Shown here one piece after another: positions 30,496 through 40,140 of a stretch of DNA of 64,000 bases; positions within the stretch are counted from its first letter, which is position 1, and every line of letters begins with the position of its first letter. Both the position numbers and the translations under genes were made by a program. The notes under the pieces were generated by a model. The model was not told the origin of the DNA, did no database searches, and saw only the letters and a program-made list of their open reading frames with translations. Where the stretch lies: contig NW_003314321.1 in assembly GCF_000143415.4 (NCBI RefSeq), forward strand, positions 248,001 through 312,000, given 5' to 3'. The stretch is from Selaginella moellendorffii. Lineage: Eukaryota > Streptophyta > Lycopodiopsida > Selaginellales > Selaginellaceae.

Positions 30496-31779
30496 CTAAA
30501 AGTTCACATACTTCGAAATCATCCCTTTGAATGTCCGAACGAGCTGTTCCACCAGACCGTCTGATTGTGGAAGATAAGCACTCGTAAAAGTGTGGCGTAT
30601 CCCCAACCGAGATGTCAAAACATGAAATACCTCAGCCATAAATGCAGGACCATTATCCGAAAGAATCCGCTCTAGACAAAAATGCTGGAACACCACTCGA
30701 TTGAGGAGGAAGTATCCAACAGCAATTGCAGAGGCATTAGCAAGAGCACCAACTTCCACCCAATGAGTCAAGTAGTCAGAAGCAATAATAACATACTCAT
30801 TGCCAACAGTCGATCGTGGAAAAGGTCCTATAAGATCAAACGCCACCAACTCAAATGGACGGGAAACTGCAATTGACTCCAACCGTCCTTCCGCAGCACA
30901 AGGGGGAGTATTACGAGCTTGGCACCAAACGCAGCTACGCACATACCGGATAATATCACGTCGCATCTCCGGCCAATAGAAAGACCTGCGCAGCTTCTCG
31001 GTGACACGACGGTGTCCTATATGCCCACCTAGAACAGGAGAATCATGGTAGGCATGGAGAAACCGCGGAATAAACACCGAAGGTACCACCAGTTGTAAAT
31101 GATCATCAGGATCCGTCCCCATAAAATAAAGAAGGCCATCTTCAAGGCGATATTGAGAATGTAAATGCCGGAAAGGCAAGTCATCAGCAAGTGATGCAGG
31201 ATTCTCAAACCCATCTCGAAGCCTTCGAATCCACGGCTCAATCTTTTGAGCTTCGCAAACCTCCTCAAGAGAAGGCAGATCTTGCTCTGCACCCTGTGGA
31301 CACTGAACGTCAAGGACAGCAACCGCCAACGGCACAGAATCCTCATCTAGAAAATCCACAGATGCTGAAATAATAGGTTCGTCAGAATGATGAGAAATGA
31401 GTGGAGAAGGAAGAGGAGTTCGAGAAAGGGCATCAGCATCAGCCATAGAACTCCCTGGGCGATGAACAACATCGAAATCATATATCTGAAGCTTCAAAGC
31501 CCATCGAGCTGTACGACCAACCAAGTTCTTCCGCTTCAATAATGAAGTAACAGCAGCATGGTCACCTTCAAGTAACGTTCGAGAACCATGTAGATATGCA
31601 TGAAGTTTCTCGAAACCCCAGACTGCTGCTAAACACTCCTTCTCCGTCGTGGAGTAGTTCATCTCCGCTGGTTGTAATGTACGGCTTATGTATGCAATGG
31701 GATGGCGCTGACTAGGCACACTTGAGCTCTCTTGCATCAACACACCTCCAAGACCAATGTCAGAAGCATCCACGCGCAA
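30496..31779 (-). CDS. Gypsy RNase H and integrase region of pol
   Basis: 427 aa in frame with the RT segment once the TGA at about 31791-31789 is passed. It starts with the RNase H motif LRVDASDIGLGGVLMQ and has YSTTEKECLAAVWGFEK. The integrase zinc finger follows (HIGHRRVTEKLRRSFYW then CVWCQARN). The catalytic core has FDLIGPF, ILSDNGPAF and LPQSDGLVEQ, giving the D, D and E residues. The frame is lost after MISKYVNF, where the pol tail should continue. It integrates retroelement cDNA in family members; here the protein would be truncated. Confidence 0.88.
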   Translation of the reverse strand: MRVDASDIGLGGVLMQESSSVPSQRHPIAYISRTLQPAEMNYSTTEKECLAAVWGFEKLHAYLHGSRTLLEGDHAAVTSLLKRKNLVGRTARWALKLQIYDFDVVHRPGSSMADADALSRTPLPSPLISHHSDEPIISASVDFLDEDSVPLAVAVLDVQCPQGAEQDLPSLEEVCEAQKIEPWIRRLRDGFENPASLADDLPFRHLHSQYRLEDGLLYFMGTDPDDHLQLVVPSVFIPRFLHAYHDSPVLGGHIGHRRVTEKLRRSFYWPEMRRDIIRYVRSCVWCQARNTPPCAAEGRLESIAVSRPFELVAFDLIGPFPRSTVGNEYVIIASDYLTHWVEVGALANASAIAVGYFLLNRVVFQHFCLERILSDNGPAFMAEVFHVLTSRLGIRHTFTSAYLPQSDGLVEQLVRTFKGMISKYVNF

Positions 31780-31788
31780 AATAAAAGG

Positions 31789-33351
31789 TCAAGTGTAGTC
31801 AGGATATGCCAAAACCGGAGGAGTTATCAATAGCTCTTTGAGATCCACGAACGCCCGCTCACAATCCGGAGACCAGATGAAAGATGACGTTGATGACTTC
31901 AGCAACGCTCGCAATGGTGTAGTGCGATCGGAAAGATGATCCACAAAACGACCAAGATACTGCACCTTACCCAAAAAGCGCTGCACATCATTCACACACT
32001 TCGGAGTAGGGAAATTTAGAACAGCCACAAGTTTGTCAGGATCAACTTGCAAACCCTCACGAGAAATACGGTACCTAAGATAAGTTGTGTCCTTGGACCC
32101 AAACACGCACTTCGACCGCTTCAGCTTTAAACCAACGTCGCGTAGCCGATCCAACACTTTACAAACATCACGAACGTGCTCCTCCCACGTCCCCTCCGAG
32201 TGGATCAAGACATCATCAATGAAGTCAGCAGTCACCTCCGGCATATTGCAAAGAACCTCGTCCATCATCTGCTGGAAAGTTGCTAGAGCATTGTTCAAAC
32301 CAAACGGCATCACCAAGAACTCGTACAAACCAAATGGTGTACGAAAAGCAGTCTTAGGAATATCTTCTTCGGCCATCGGTACTTGCCAATACCCAGAAGC
32401 AAGATCTATCTTGGTGAACCAACGACTTTGCCCCAGACGATCCAAGAGATCAGCAGTGTGAGGAAGAGGATACACATCTGGGATCGTCACTTCGTTTAAC
32501 GGGCGATAGTCAATGCAGAAACAAATACTCCCATCAAACTTCGTCACAAGATGAGGTTCACATGCCCAAGGACTCCGCGACTTCCGAATAACACCCTTTT
32601 CCAGCATTTCCTTGACGTTTGCTCGTAAAATTTTGATCTCCTTAGGTGACCGACGACGAACAGGAACCTTGATTGGACGAGCATCCCCGGTGGGAATTGG
32701 ATGACGTGTGGCAATCTTGGCCCCAGACGATAGGTCAAATTCAAAGAGATCATAATACTCCTTCATGAGCTGGTCAACTGCTGCAACACAAAGATCGTCG
32801 AAGGGATCGGAAAAGGGAAAAGCAGAACAAGATGGAAACACAGAAGGAAAGAGTGGGGAAACAAAAGTAATGGAAGTAGAGGTAGAAGTAGAGGGACGAA
32901 GAGGTATGGAAGTGAGAGGAATGGATAAAACATAAGGAAGTATGAGACAAGGGGGAGAAGCCTCAAAGTCACACTTGGCATGATTGCGCTGCAACCAATC
33001 CATACCAAGAATGAGGTCAAAAGCTTGACTCGGCACCACCCGCAACGACTGCAATTCAAGCTCGAGATCGCCCACATGCACAACCAGGTCCACCTCATCC
33101 CATGCATATGCATGTGTACGGCCGTTGCCATAAAGAATGAAAACTTGTTCTGCCGCATGACGCAAGTGTAGACGACAACATGTGGCAACAGGTCGAGCAA
33201 TAGAAGATAAACTCGAACCTGTATCAACCAACACAGAGAGAATAATAGGAGACTTCTTGTTATAAAAACGAGCTTGGAAAGTAAACACCGGATGAACTGG
33301 TGCCGAGTGAACCCCTTGATGATACTCCCGAAAGAAAGATGGAGGGGTCAC
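31789..33351 (-). CDS. Gypsy protease and reverse transcriptase region of pol
   Basis: About 520 aa from ATG 33351. The aspartic protease motif is VLVDTGSSLSSI, with ILGMDWL later. Reverse transcriptase motifs are FCIDYRPLNEVTIPD, FTKIDLASGYWQ, MPFGLNNALATFQ and FIDDVLIHSE, where FIDD is the catalytic YxDD box with F for Y. The frame is shifted relative to gag and is open from about 33400, overlapping the last codons of gag by some 20 bases. This suggests expression by ribosomal frameshift. It ends at a TGA after AYPDYT that is also present in the diverged copy A. Confidence 0.9.
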   Translation of the reverse strand: MTPPSFFREYHQGVHSAPVHPVFTFQARFYNKKSPIILSVLVDTGSSLSSIARPVATCCRLHLRHAAEQVFILYGNGRTHAYAWDEVDLVVHVGDLELELQSLRVVPSQAFDLILGMDWLQRNHAKCDFEASPPCLILPYVLSIPLTSIPLRPSTSTSTSITFVSPLFPSVFPSCSAFPFSDPFDDLCVAAVDQLMKEYYDLFEFDLSSGAKIATRHPIPTGDARPIKVPVRRRSPKEIKILRANVKEMLEKGVIRKSRSPWACEPHLVTKFDGSICFCIDYRPLNEVTIPDVYPLPHTADLLDRLGQSRWFTKIDLASGYWQVPMAEEDIPKTAFRTPFGLYEFLVMPFGLNNALATFQQMMDEVLCNMPEVTADFIDDVLIHSEGTWEEHVRDVCKVLDRLRDVGLKLKRSKCVFGSKDTTYLRYRISREGLQVDPDKLVAVLNFPTPKCVNDVQRFLGKVQYLGRFVDHLSDRTTPLRALLKSSTSSFIWSPDCERAFVDLKELLITPPVLAYPDYT

Positions 33352-33377
33352 TGATTTATTCGCGCAAAGTCCCTCCG

Positions 33378-34310
33378 TTACTTGCGCGACTCCTCATTTC
33401 CCGAATGCATCTCGGTGTCCAGACCTTCCACTGCAGCAGCACCCAGGGGACGTTGCTGACGCCAAGGTCTCCACCCAGGAAATGGAGGTCGCCAATCCGG
33501 AAAACGACGGCAACGCCGATAAGTATGACCAACTTCATCACATGCCCAGCAGCGAACATCACGGCCACGACCACGTCCTCGCGCTTGTCCTTGGACTCGA
33601 GCAGCAGCAGCATCAACCTCCATTGGAACAGGACCATCACCCATAGGAAGTGGAGCGGAAGGACGTGCAACGAGAAGTGGAAGAGGCGACGTCTCATAAC
33701 GTTGTGCCAAGCGAAGAGCATCGTCAAGGGTGGCAGGAGCAAGTGCATGCACAAGTCCGACAAGATCTTGACGAAGTGCTAGCCACAACATTCCTAGCTT
33801 GATCCGCTCCAACATATTTGGCTCCGCACGAAGCAAAAGACTTCGGAAACGAACACCAAATTGCATCACCGACTCCGATGGCCCTTGGCAAAGACGATGC
33901 AATTGTTGGAAAGCATCATCACAATCATCGGCATGTCCGAAGGCACGTTTGAAGACGTCTGGGAGAACACTCCAATCCTCACGAGTAGCTGCGCTCAAAC
34001 CATTGTACCACTGCAACGCCGTCCCTTGGAGACACGTGGAAAACTCACGCAACCGTCGAGCATCATCCCAAGAATGATATGTGGCAATCACCGTAAAGTG
34101 ATCGAACCAATGGTACACATCATCCCCAGGATTCCCGCGAAAAAACTCCGGCCGAACGCGAGGATTGGCACCAAGAGCAGGAGGAGTTGTACCACGTGCC
34201 GTGAACGCCGCCATCAACTGAGTTTGGTTGTTCAATTGCAAACGCATAGCATCAAGCAATTGAACCAACTGCTGCTCTAGAGTCAAAGGAGGAGATTGCG
34301 GATCGGCCAT
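33378..34310 (-). CDS. Gypsy gag protein with CCHC zinc knuckle
   Basis: 310 aa from ATG 34310. A retrotransposon gag domain is seen (FFRGNPGDDVYHWFDHF, FSTCLQGTALQWYNGL, DVFKRAFG). A basic, Arg/Gly-rich stretch and the zinc knuckle CWACDEVGHTYRRC follow near residue 265. The frame is intact. Gag packages the element RNA. It lies directly after the 5' LTR and leader and ends just before pol. Confidence 0.92.
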   Translation of the reverse strand: MADPQSPPLTLEQQLVQLLDAMRLQLNNQTQLMAAFTARGTTPPALGANPRVRPEFFRGNPGDDVYHWFDHFTVIATYHSWDDARRLREFSTCLQGTALQWYNGLSAATREDWSVLPDVFKRAFGHADDCDDAFQQLHRLCQGPSESVMQFGVRFRSLLLRAEPNMLERIKLGMLWLALRQDLVGLVHALAPATLDDALRLAQRYETSPLPLLVARPSAPLPMGDGPVPMEVDAAAARVQGQARGRGRGRDVRCWACDEVGHTYRRCRRFPDWRPPFPGWRPWRQQRPLGAAAVEGLDTEMHSGNEESRK

Positions 34311-34554
34311 GAAGATGAACGAAAAAGAAAGAGCAAAAGAAGAGAAATGACAAAAAAGCTGGAAAGAAATGGTAGATCATGGTAGATCTAGACAATGCAA
34401 AAAGCTAGATCGAAACCAAAATACTGAAAGGAAAGAACAAAAGAAAGGAAATGGAAAAAGCTAGATCTAGACGATGCAAAAGCTAAATCTAAACCGAAAT
34501 CCCAAATCCAAGCACTCCCCAGGGACAATCAAAAGTGCCCCTCAACTCCACCAA

Positions 34555-34728
34555 TGTGAGTGCATGGAATATGGAAAGGGAATACAGAAATGTGCATATC
34601 AATTAGCCCAAAAACCCTAGCTTATATACGGGAGCAAGTGGTCCGGATTGAAACCAATCCGACGGCTACCAAAATCCACTACGCTAATATTAGTATACGG
34701 CATCGTAGCTGTACACTTGGCCTTCACA
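34555..34728 (-). repeat. 5' LTR of the gypsy element
   Basis: Partner of 29941-30114, same length. It is followed on the plus strand by GTTT and by the second half of repeat R. Confidence 0.93.
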
Positions 34729-34965
34729 GTTTTTAATTTATAAACACATGATTAATCTTATTGCATAAGAATAAAAATGAATAATACTAGAAAAGGTTTA
34801 AGAAAGTTTACAAATTATAAACATGTTTATAAATTATAATACAAGATTAATCTAAATGAATAACAAGGGTTAGATAGTAGAAAATCCTAGAATATCCAAG
34901 CAATTCTAAATATATCCATCCTAGTCCCCTTACAGGTTTGCTTAAATAAACAAAAAATTAGATTT
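34729..34965 (+). repeat. Right half of AT-rich repeat R
   Basis: ATTAATCTTATTGCATAAG, ACTAGAAAAGGTTTAAGAAA and TCCTAGAATATCCAA match 58500-58740. Together with 29858-29940 this is one repeat copy split by the gypsy insertion. Confidence 0.75.
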
Positions 34966-35251
34966 CAATATCTAATGAATATATTATTAAAAATACAGCT
35001 TTCAAGTTCATGCAAAATGTTGTTAAAATTATAGCAAGTATATTAGTATAATTTAGAGCATTATGTTGTCTTCTATCCAATTTTAATAATTTTTTAAAAT
35101 AATTAGTCCACCTAGTTTTATTAAATAGAAATAAAAAAGTTTTGTTTGAGATGAATCTTTATAAAATCCTAAAAACGTTTTGTTTTATTTTTATGAAAAA
35201 TAAAATGACAAATAAATGTCTTATTTAATCAGTAAGTTCTAATTATATAAT
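34966..35251. other. AT-rich spacer, 3' flank of the dioxygenase gene
   Basis: No coding signal is seen. It probably includes the 3' untranslated region of the minus-strand dioxygenase gene. Confidence 0.5.
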
Positions 35252-36441
35252 TTAATCTTCTCGTTTCACATTTTTCCCTTCGATATACTTATTATAGATG
35301 TCTCCAATATAATCTTTTGATAATCGAGCTTTATACTGTGCTGGGTTTTGTTTGTCTAAAAGCTCTTGGATAGGAGCAATTATTGCTTGAGCACAAGGAT
35401 TGAAGAAGGATGCCATTGACATCCTATATAAGTTACGATTCACAATAGCTCTGTGAATAACACTCTTGAATATTCCATTTGTTATAATCTGCCCAAAACA
35501 TCACAGTTTAAAATAAAATATACATATTAATTTATATTTTACTCACCTCAACTTGATCACCAACATTAACAATTAATGCATTTGAGTTACATCTCACATT
35601 ATACCATTTACCTTCCTTTTGGATTTGTAATCCACCAACTTGGTCCTGCCATAAAATTGTAATACCACCACTATCTGAATGTGGATTAAGTCCAAGTGCA
35701 CGTTCTGGATCTGGACAAGGAGGATAGTAATTCAGTCGAACGATCATCTCCTCATTGCCGTATATTTCTTGCAACTTATTCTCATGTAAACCCAATGCTT
35801 TTGACATGACTATAAGTAATTTTTTTCCCAATATTTGCATATTCTTCACATAATTCTTAGTCACCTCCCTGCAAATAGTTTGATAAGTATTAAATATAAT
35901 AATAATGGTCACATACCCATAATGGATTGGAATATTTGGGTATGGATGATTATTTAAATTGTCACATTTGAACCAATGTTGAAGATGATCATGCCAATCT
36001 AAGTAAGATTCCTTACTAGGAGTAAGACTTGTGCAAAACCTCATTGGGTTAAACACATCTTCAGAAAAATATTTCATTTTTTCTGTAGTTGATAAGTTGA
36101 AGAATGTATGTGTGTTTTTTACCATATCTTCAATTACATCTTCTGGCACTCCGTGATTAATCAGCTATAAAATGAACACATTAATAAACATATAATTTAA
36201 AACTTATAAAGATCATAATTACCTCAAAAAATCCCCATTCCTCACAAGCAAATTTAATATCTTCCATTGCAGTCTTGCTTTGTAAATCAACACGTGGAAG
36301 ATCAATTCCTTCAAAAACCTCTTGTGGATTATGTCGCTTTTCGAATGGCTTTATATATGCACTAGGGAGAGATAAAACATTATGATCAACTAAGTCTTTT
36401 ACACCTTTGAATGGAGAAGTTGGATCATAAGCAGGTGCCAT
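35252..36441 (-). CDS. 2-oxoglutarate/Fe(II)-dependent dioxygenase (DOXC type)
   Basis: Four exons: 36441-36223, 36164-35917, 35868-35547 and 35488-35252, coding for 341 aa. The N-terminal non-haem dioxygenase domain ends in FACEEWGFFE then LINHGVPEDV. The NYYPPCPDPERALGLNPHSD stretch contains the family motif and the iron ligands H and D of HxD. The second His is in SVIHRAIVN, and RMS in LYRMSMASFFNP is the 2-oxoglutarate RxS site, so the active site looks complete. Members oxidise small molecules such as flavonoids, hormones or alkaloids; the substrate cannot be told. Start ATG 36441 is preferred over an upstream in-frame TTG. Introns are 53-59 bp and AT-rich, and base composition is more AT-rich than in other genes here. 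Confidence 0.93.
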
Positions 36442-36451
36442 AACCCTCAAA

Positions 36452-37110
36452 CCTCAAACTCTATATCAAACTTCTATCTTCTATCTTCCAATTGCTCTTG
36501 CTCTTATGTATATGTGTGAAAGACCTAGCCCCACTTTATATACAAAAGTCACTGCACTTTCTATGAAATTTCATGTGCAAGTTATTTCTTCAGTGTTGTA
36601 CTCTTGTTTTCAAAATCCCTATAAAAAAATCTATTCAAGATATGTCATCTATGAAACTTCAAATTCAAGTTATTTCTTCAACAATGTATGCTTGTGGAAT
36701 CAATAAAAAAACAAATATAGAATCTCTCATTTTCAAAGACAATCTTCGATAAAACACAAATATGTTTTTTCAAATGTTGCTGCCTGAAAACACAAATTGA
36801 CAATCTTCACTCCAGTCCAATTCAAAGTCAACATAGCAAACATTATTAAATTCTAACTTCAGGTTCTACCTCCATCCTACATGTAGTTTCTTTGTAAGCT
36901 GGATGGAAGCATCACAACTTAGCCGTGTCAAGGATAGGTAGCTGGACCAAACTGAAATTTTTTCACATCAGAAAATCACATTCATTTTCTAGGAATACCT
37001 AACTAGAAAAATCTTGTTGTGTCTTCCAATTCCAAAGTAATCACGAAAGAATACGAGCCACCAGGAAGATGCGAAGAAGCCCCAAACGAATCTTCTCGTG
37101 ATAGCCGAAA
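36452..37110. other. Promoter side of the dioxygenase gene, no other gene seen
   Basis: AT-rich DNA with the direct repeat TTCAAGATATGTCATCTATG / CAAGTTATTTCTTCA around 36580-36680. Coding frames here are short and unconvincing. Confidence 0.4.
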
Positions 37111-37154
37111 TTAGGGTTTATATATGGTGTGCGAGGAAGGCGTAAGTACCAGCC

Positions 37155-37760
37155 ATGGCTGCCCGGACTCCATGGTACGTGTGGCTGGTGCTGGTCTGTG
37201 CGCCTGTATCATCCGCCGGCGCTTTGATTCACTGAAAACTTTTCTCTTGATCATGCGATCTAGGTGACCAACCTGATGAAGCGCGCTGCAGCATGGAGAT
37301 TGCAAGTCTTGCGTGCTTGCAATCTGTGCTCTTGCAGTACCCTTGCATTTCGGCCTATGGGTATAGAATTGTTTTGTTTCGATCGATATCCAGGTATGTG
37401 TCACTGGATCACACATCCCTTCAGCATAGCCTCCTCTTTCTTTCGATGCCTCCGCTCATCATCGCTGTTCTATCCTGGCTACGCTGGTGTTCTTGGGTTT
37501 TGCTGGGGTTTTGATCATCGCATTTGCTAGCAAGCCCGATGGTGACAAAGGCATCACTTTCCTGGGGGATTTGATGGCTTTACCGTCGGCTCTTGCGTTT
37601 GTAGGCTACATGTTTGCTGGGAACAATCTAAGAAGTAAAGCTCTAGACTTATCTTTCTCTTTTTCTTTGCAAACTTGGATGATATTTGCAAGTGTTGGAT
37701 TTTATTCAACGAAAAAGGTGATTGATTCTTCTAGTTGGAGGAGAATGGTCACAGTCTATT
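37155..37760 (+). pseudogene. Broken membrane transporter-like gene (EamA/DMT-like fragment)
   Basis: Hydrophobic segments lie in different frames. The clearest is VLIIAFASKPDGDKGITFLG followed by DLMALPSALAFVGYMFAGNN at about 37507-37630, which recalls EamA-type drug/metabolite transporters. Upstream pieces (WYVWLVLVCAPVSSAG near 37170, AAAWRLQVLR near 37290) could be its N-terminal helices. No start-to-stop model with closed phases was found, so I call it a relic. A tRNA-like sequence follows on the other strand. Confidence 0.35.
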
Positions 37761-37822
37761 TAACCACATATTGTCTTCGGAACTCTATGCGTATTACATT
37801 CTTAGAAAGATGGAAAAAGAAG

Positions 37823-37895
37823 TGCGGTGAGCACAAATTGAACACACGGCCTTCAGATCTTCAGTCTGATGCTCTCCCAACTGAGCTATCCCCGC
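37823..37895 (-). tRNA. tRNA-Phe(GAA)-like gene, probably a pseudogene
   Basis: 73 nt on the minus strand. It starts GCGGGGATAGCTCAGTTGGG, has an anticodon arm CAGACTGAAGATCTG with anticodon GAA, and ends CTCACCGCA, all typical of plant tRNA-Phe. The T arm is altered: GTTCAATT replaces GTTCGATC, and its stem would be held mainly by wobble pairs. That weakens the B box and suggests a non-functional copy. No intron is present. Confidence 0.75.
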
Positions 37896-37940
37896 TTGAT
37901 ATCCTGTGTTAGAATTTTTACAGAGATGGCAGCGAGGTGA

Positions 37941-38318
37941 TCAAATCGTTTTGTTTGCCAACGCCACAAACGCGGATCCAAAGTTTTGCTCCAGTACTGA
38001 CTCGATCTCCACGGCGGCGTGCTTGAGACTCCCGCGGCTGTTGCAAGGACACAGCAAGCAAAGCCACTCCACCATGGTAGCACGATTCGGCATGACCCTC
38101 ACCAGCTCTTGCGCGTATCCGGCCATGGCCAACAAGTCCAGGTTTAGAAGAGAAGTTCCTCTCTTTGTGCAGGAGACAAGGTAGATGGCTGGTGCATCTA
38201 TGCGCTGGGCCGCAACACTCAGCAGCAATCGAGAAACTTCTCCTGCCAGGCATTCCAAAGAAAGCCAGCAACCATGGTACGATTGGTACATAAACTTCTT
38301 TTTCCAACACCAGGACAA
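37941..38318 (-). pseudogene. PPR protein fragment (C-terminal E-motif-like)
   Basis: The minus frame contains MAGYAQELVRVMP, MVEWLCLLCPCNSRGSLKHA and VLEQNFGSAFVALANK. These parallel the last repeats and E region of PLS-class PPR editing factors (AMP..W..LL..C..HG). Upstream parts jump frames and lack a start, so this is a fragment. Confidence 0.5.
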
Positions 38319-38479
38319 TAGTCAAAGCTCTAACTAAGTGCTCGTATATATTGCAAGTGTGAGGTGTTTTATGTGTAACTATGATAAATTCACAACTCTC
38401 TTTTGTGTTTTTAAGCATCAAGAGATTAAATGATTTTCCAGAGCTGGTGATCAAGATGGCCAAATCCTTCATCACATTT

Positions 38480-40140
38480 CTAACTCAAGGCAACCAAGTT
38501 AAATATTGAATAACAACGATCTCTCATTATTTTGAAATGGACTAAAAGTGGTGGTATGGTGGTTCTAGATGGATTGTGACATTGTTAAATATCTTAAGAA
38601 TAAAACATTTATAACCTAAACTAAACTTTTATAGTATAAAAAAAAAACTGTTATGTAATATAAAGCACATATAAAAAAACTCATAAATTTAAACACGATT
38701 AAATAATAAAACTTATATATAAACTACATTATATCTTTTTATCTTGAGAAGGTAGAGGATCAATAAAAAAATCCATAAAGATAAATTTCTAAAACCCTCA
38801 AGCAAAAAGAAAGGATTGGAGAAGACTTATATTGAGGCATCTTAATCTGTTAACAAGTATGAACAAATTGTTCAACATACTTATGCATATAAAGCTACTA
38901 AAATAATATATCTTACCATATACATACAGATCTGTATATTGATGAAGGAGCCCATTCCAAATTAAAATCATTATATAAAGTTGAAGAAGCATTGAAAGAA
39001 ATTCATTGTTTAGCTTTTTGAACAAATGGATTAGTGGCCTAATCTGTAACTTAAATTAGTGATCAAGAGGAATAGAAAGTTTTGTTGTAAAGGAGTTTAT
39101 TTGAAAGTGAGAGGAATTAAAGAGTTTCTATGCGAAAATATGAAATAATTGCATTGAGCTATCCATGACAATAGGAATTCAGTTATATTATAGCCAATAT
39201 TTCCAAGTTTAAAGTTTTACATGAACTTTAGATTTTATTATTTTGTATTTTATAAATGAGTACTTTAGAGTTTTTTAATTGTACATAACAATATTACAAT
39301 AATCTTGAACAGTAATATATGTAATGTAAGAAATAAATAATTTGGTGATAATCCTTATTAGATGACTATAAATATTTTTCCTGAATATAATTTAATTTTA
39401 CAGTTGGACAGTAACATAATAATATATTTTTACCATTTTGTGGCTTTAGAAATGACAAGTTAAACATTATTGAATCTTGTAAAAAAAGCTGTTAAAGTTG
39501 TATCACAATTGAAAAATAAATTTAGGAAAATAAAATTATTTGTATAATATTCATTATATTACACCACAAAAAGATATGATATTCAATTTCAGAAATTATA
39601 CTAGAAATTTTGCATGAACTTAAATCTGTATCTATACTAATATATTTATATGTATTAATTAGAAATTATAATCCAGATTTAGTTTTACCAGTTGGACAAT
39701 TAGGGTATCCTTAAATTGTATTGTATAGAACTCTAAACTACAACCACTTTTTTCTTTTTAGTATTATTTATTATATCGGAAGTTTATAATTATAATTAAT
39801 AAACTAGAAGAACAACCGGGGAGTTCTCCATGGCGAGCTTCTGTTTACCAACGTAGCCGTCTTAGAGGCCCAGAGTGGAGGCTACGTTGGTATGCTGGTG
39901 GGATTCTCGCAGGCCAGGCTTGTGGAGAGCAGCGGCACAAGGAGTGGTCTCATTTGGAGAGCATGCTCAAGGTTTTGCTAACCAAAGGGCGACAAAGATG
40001 GCGGTGGTTTACTACAAATGATCCCTATATGTTATACAAGGTGCTGCTTCTCACTTGACTTAACCTTGTTCTTTTACACTAGATCGAGGCACGTCAAGAT
40101 CACCGTCAAAGACTTCGAGCGCTGTTATTCCTACTTGCCT
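38480..40140. other. AT-rich region without a recognised gene
   Basis: Very AT-rich from about 38500 to 39800, with no motif-bearing frame. From 39830 the base composition becomes mixed. A 20-bp imperfect inverted repeat (ACCAACGTAGCC near 39849 and GGCTACGTTGGT near 39891) stands out before the 3' end of the cellulase gene. Confidence 0.45.
39849..39902. repeat. Inverted repeat (stem about 12 bp)
   Basis: ACCAACGTAGCC pairs with GGCTACGTTGGT, with a loop of about 30 bases. It lies downstream of the endoglucanase stop codon, on the outer side. Its role is unknown. Confidence 0.55.

Larger units (their letters stand above)
29941..34728 (-). mobile_element. Nearly complete Ty3/gypsy LTR retrotransposon (minus strand)
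   Basis: Two 174-bp LTRs (29941-30114 and 34555-34728) begin TGTGAG and end TCACA and differ at nine positions, eight of them transitions. GTTT flanks both sides as a 4-bp target duplication. A purine-rich tract, AGAGGAGGGGATGA, abuts the 3' LTR. Order on the minus strand is gag (34310-33378), protease/RT (33351-31789), RNase H/integrase (31779-30496) and a pol tail (about 30487-30147). It is defective: there is an in-frame TGA between RT and RNase H, and a deletion after the integrase core. Sequence after the 5' LTR (TTGGTGGAGTTGAGGGGCAC) is the presumed primer site. Confidence 0.93.

Noticed and set aside
33380-33400. GGGAAAT heptamer as a -1 frameshift site for pol
   Set aside because: A -1 slip there runs straight into a TGA in the pol frame, so it cannot deliver pol.
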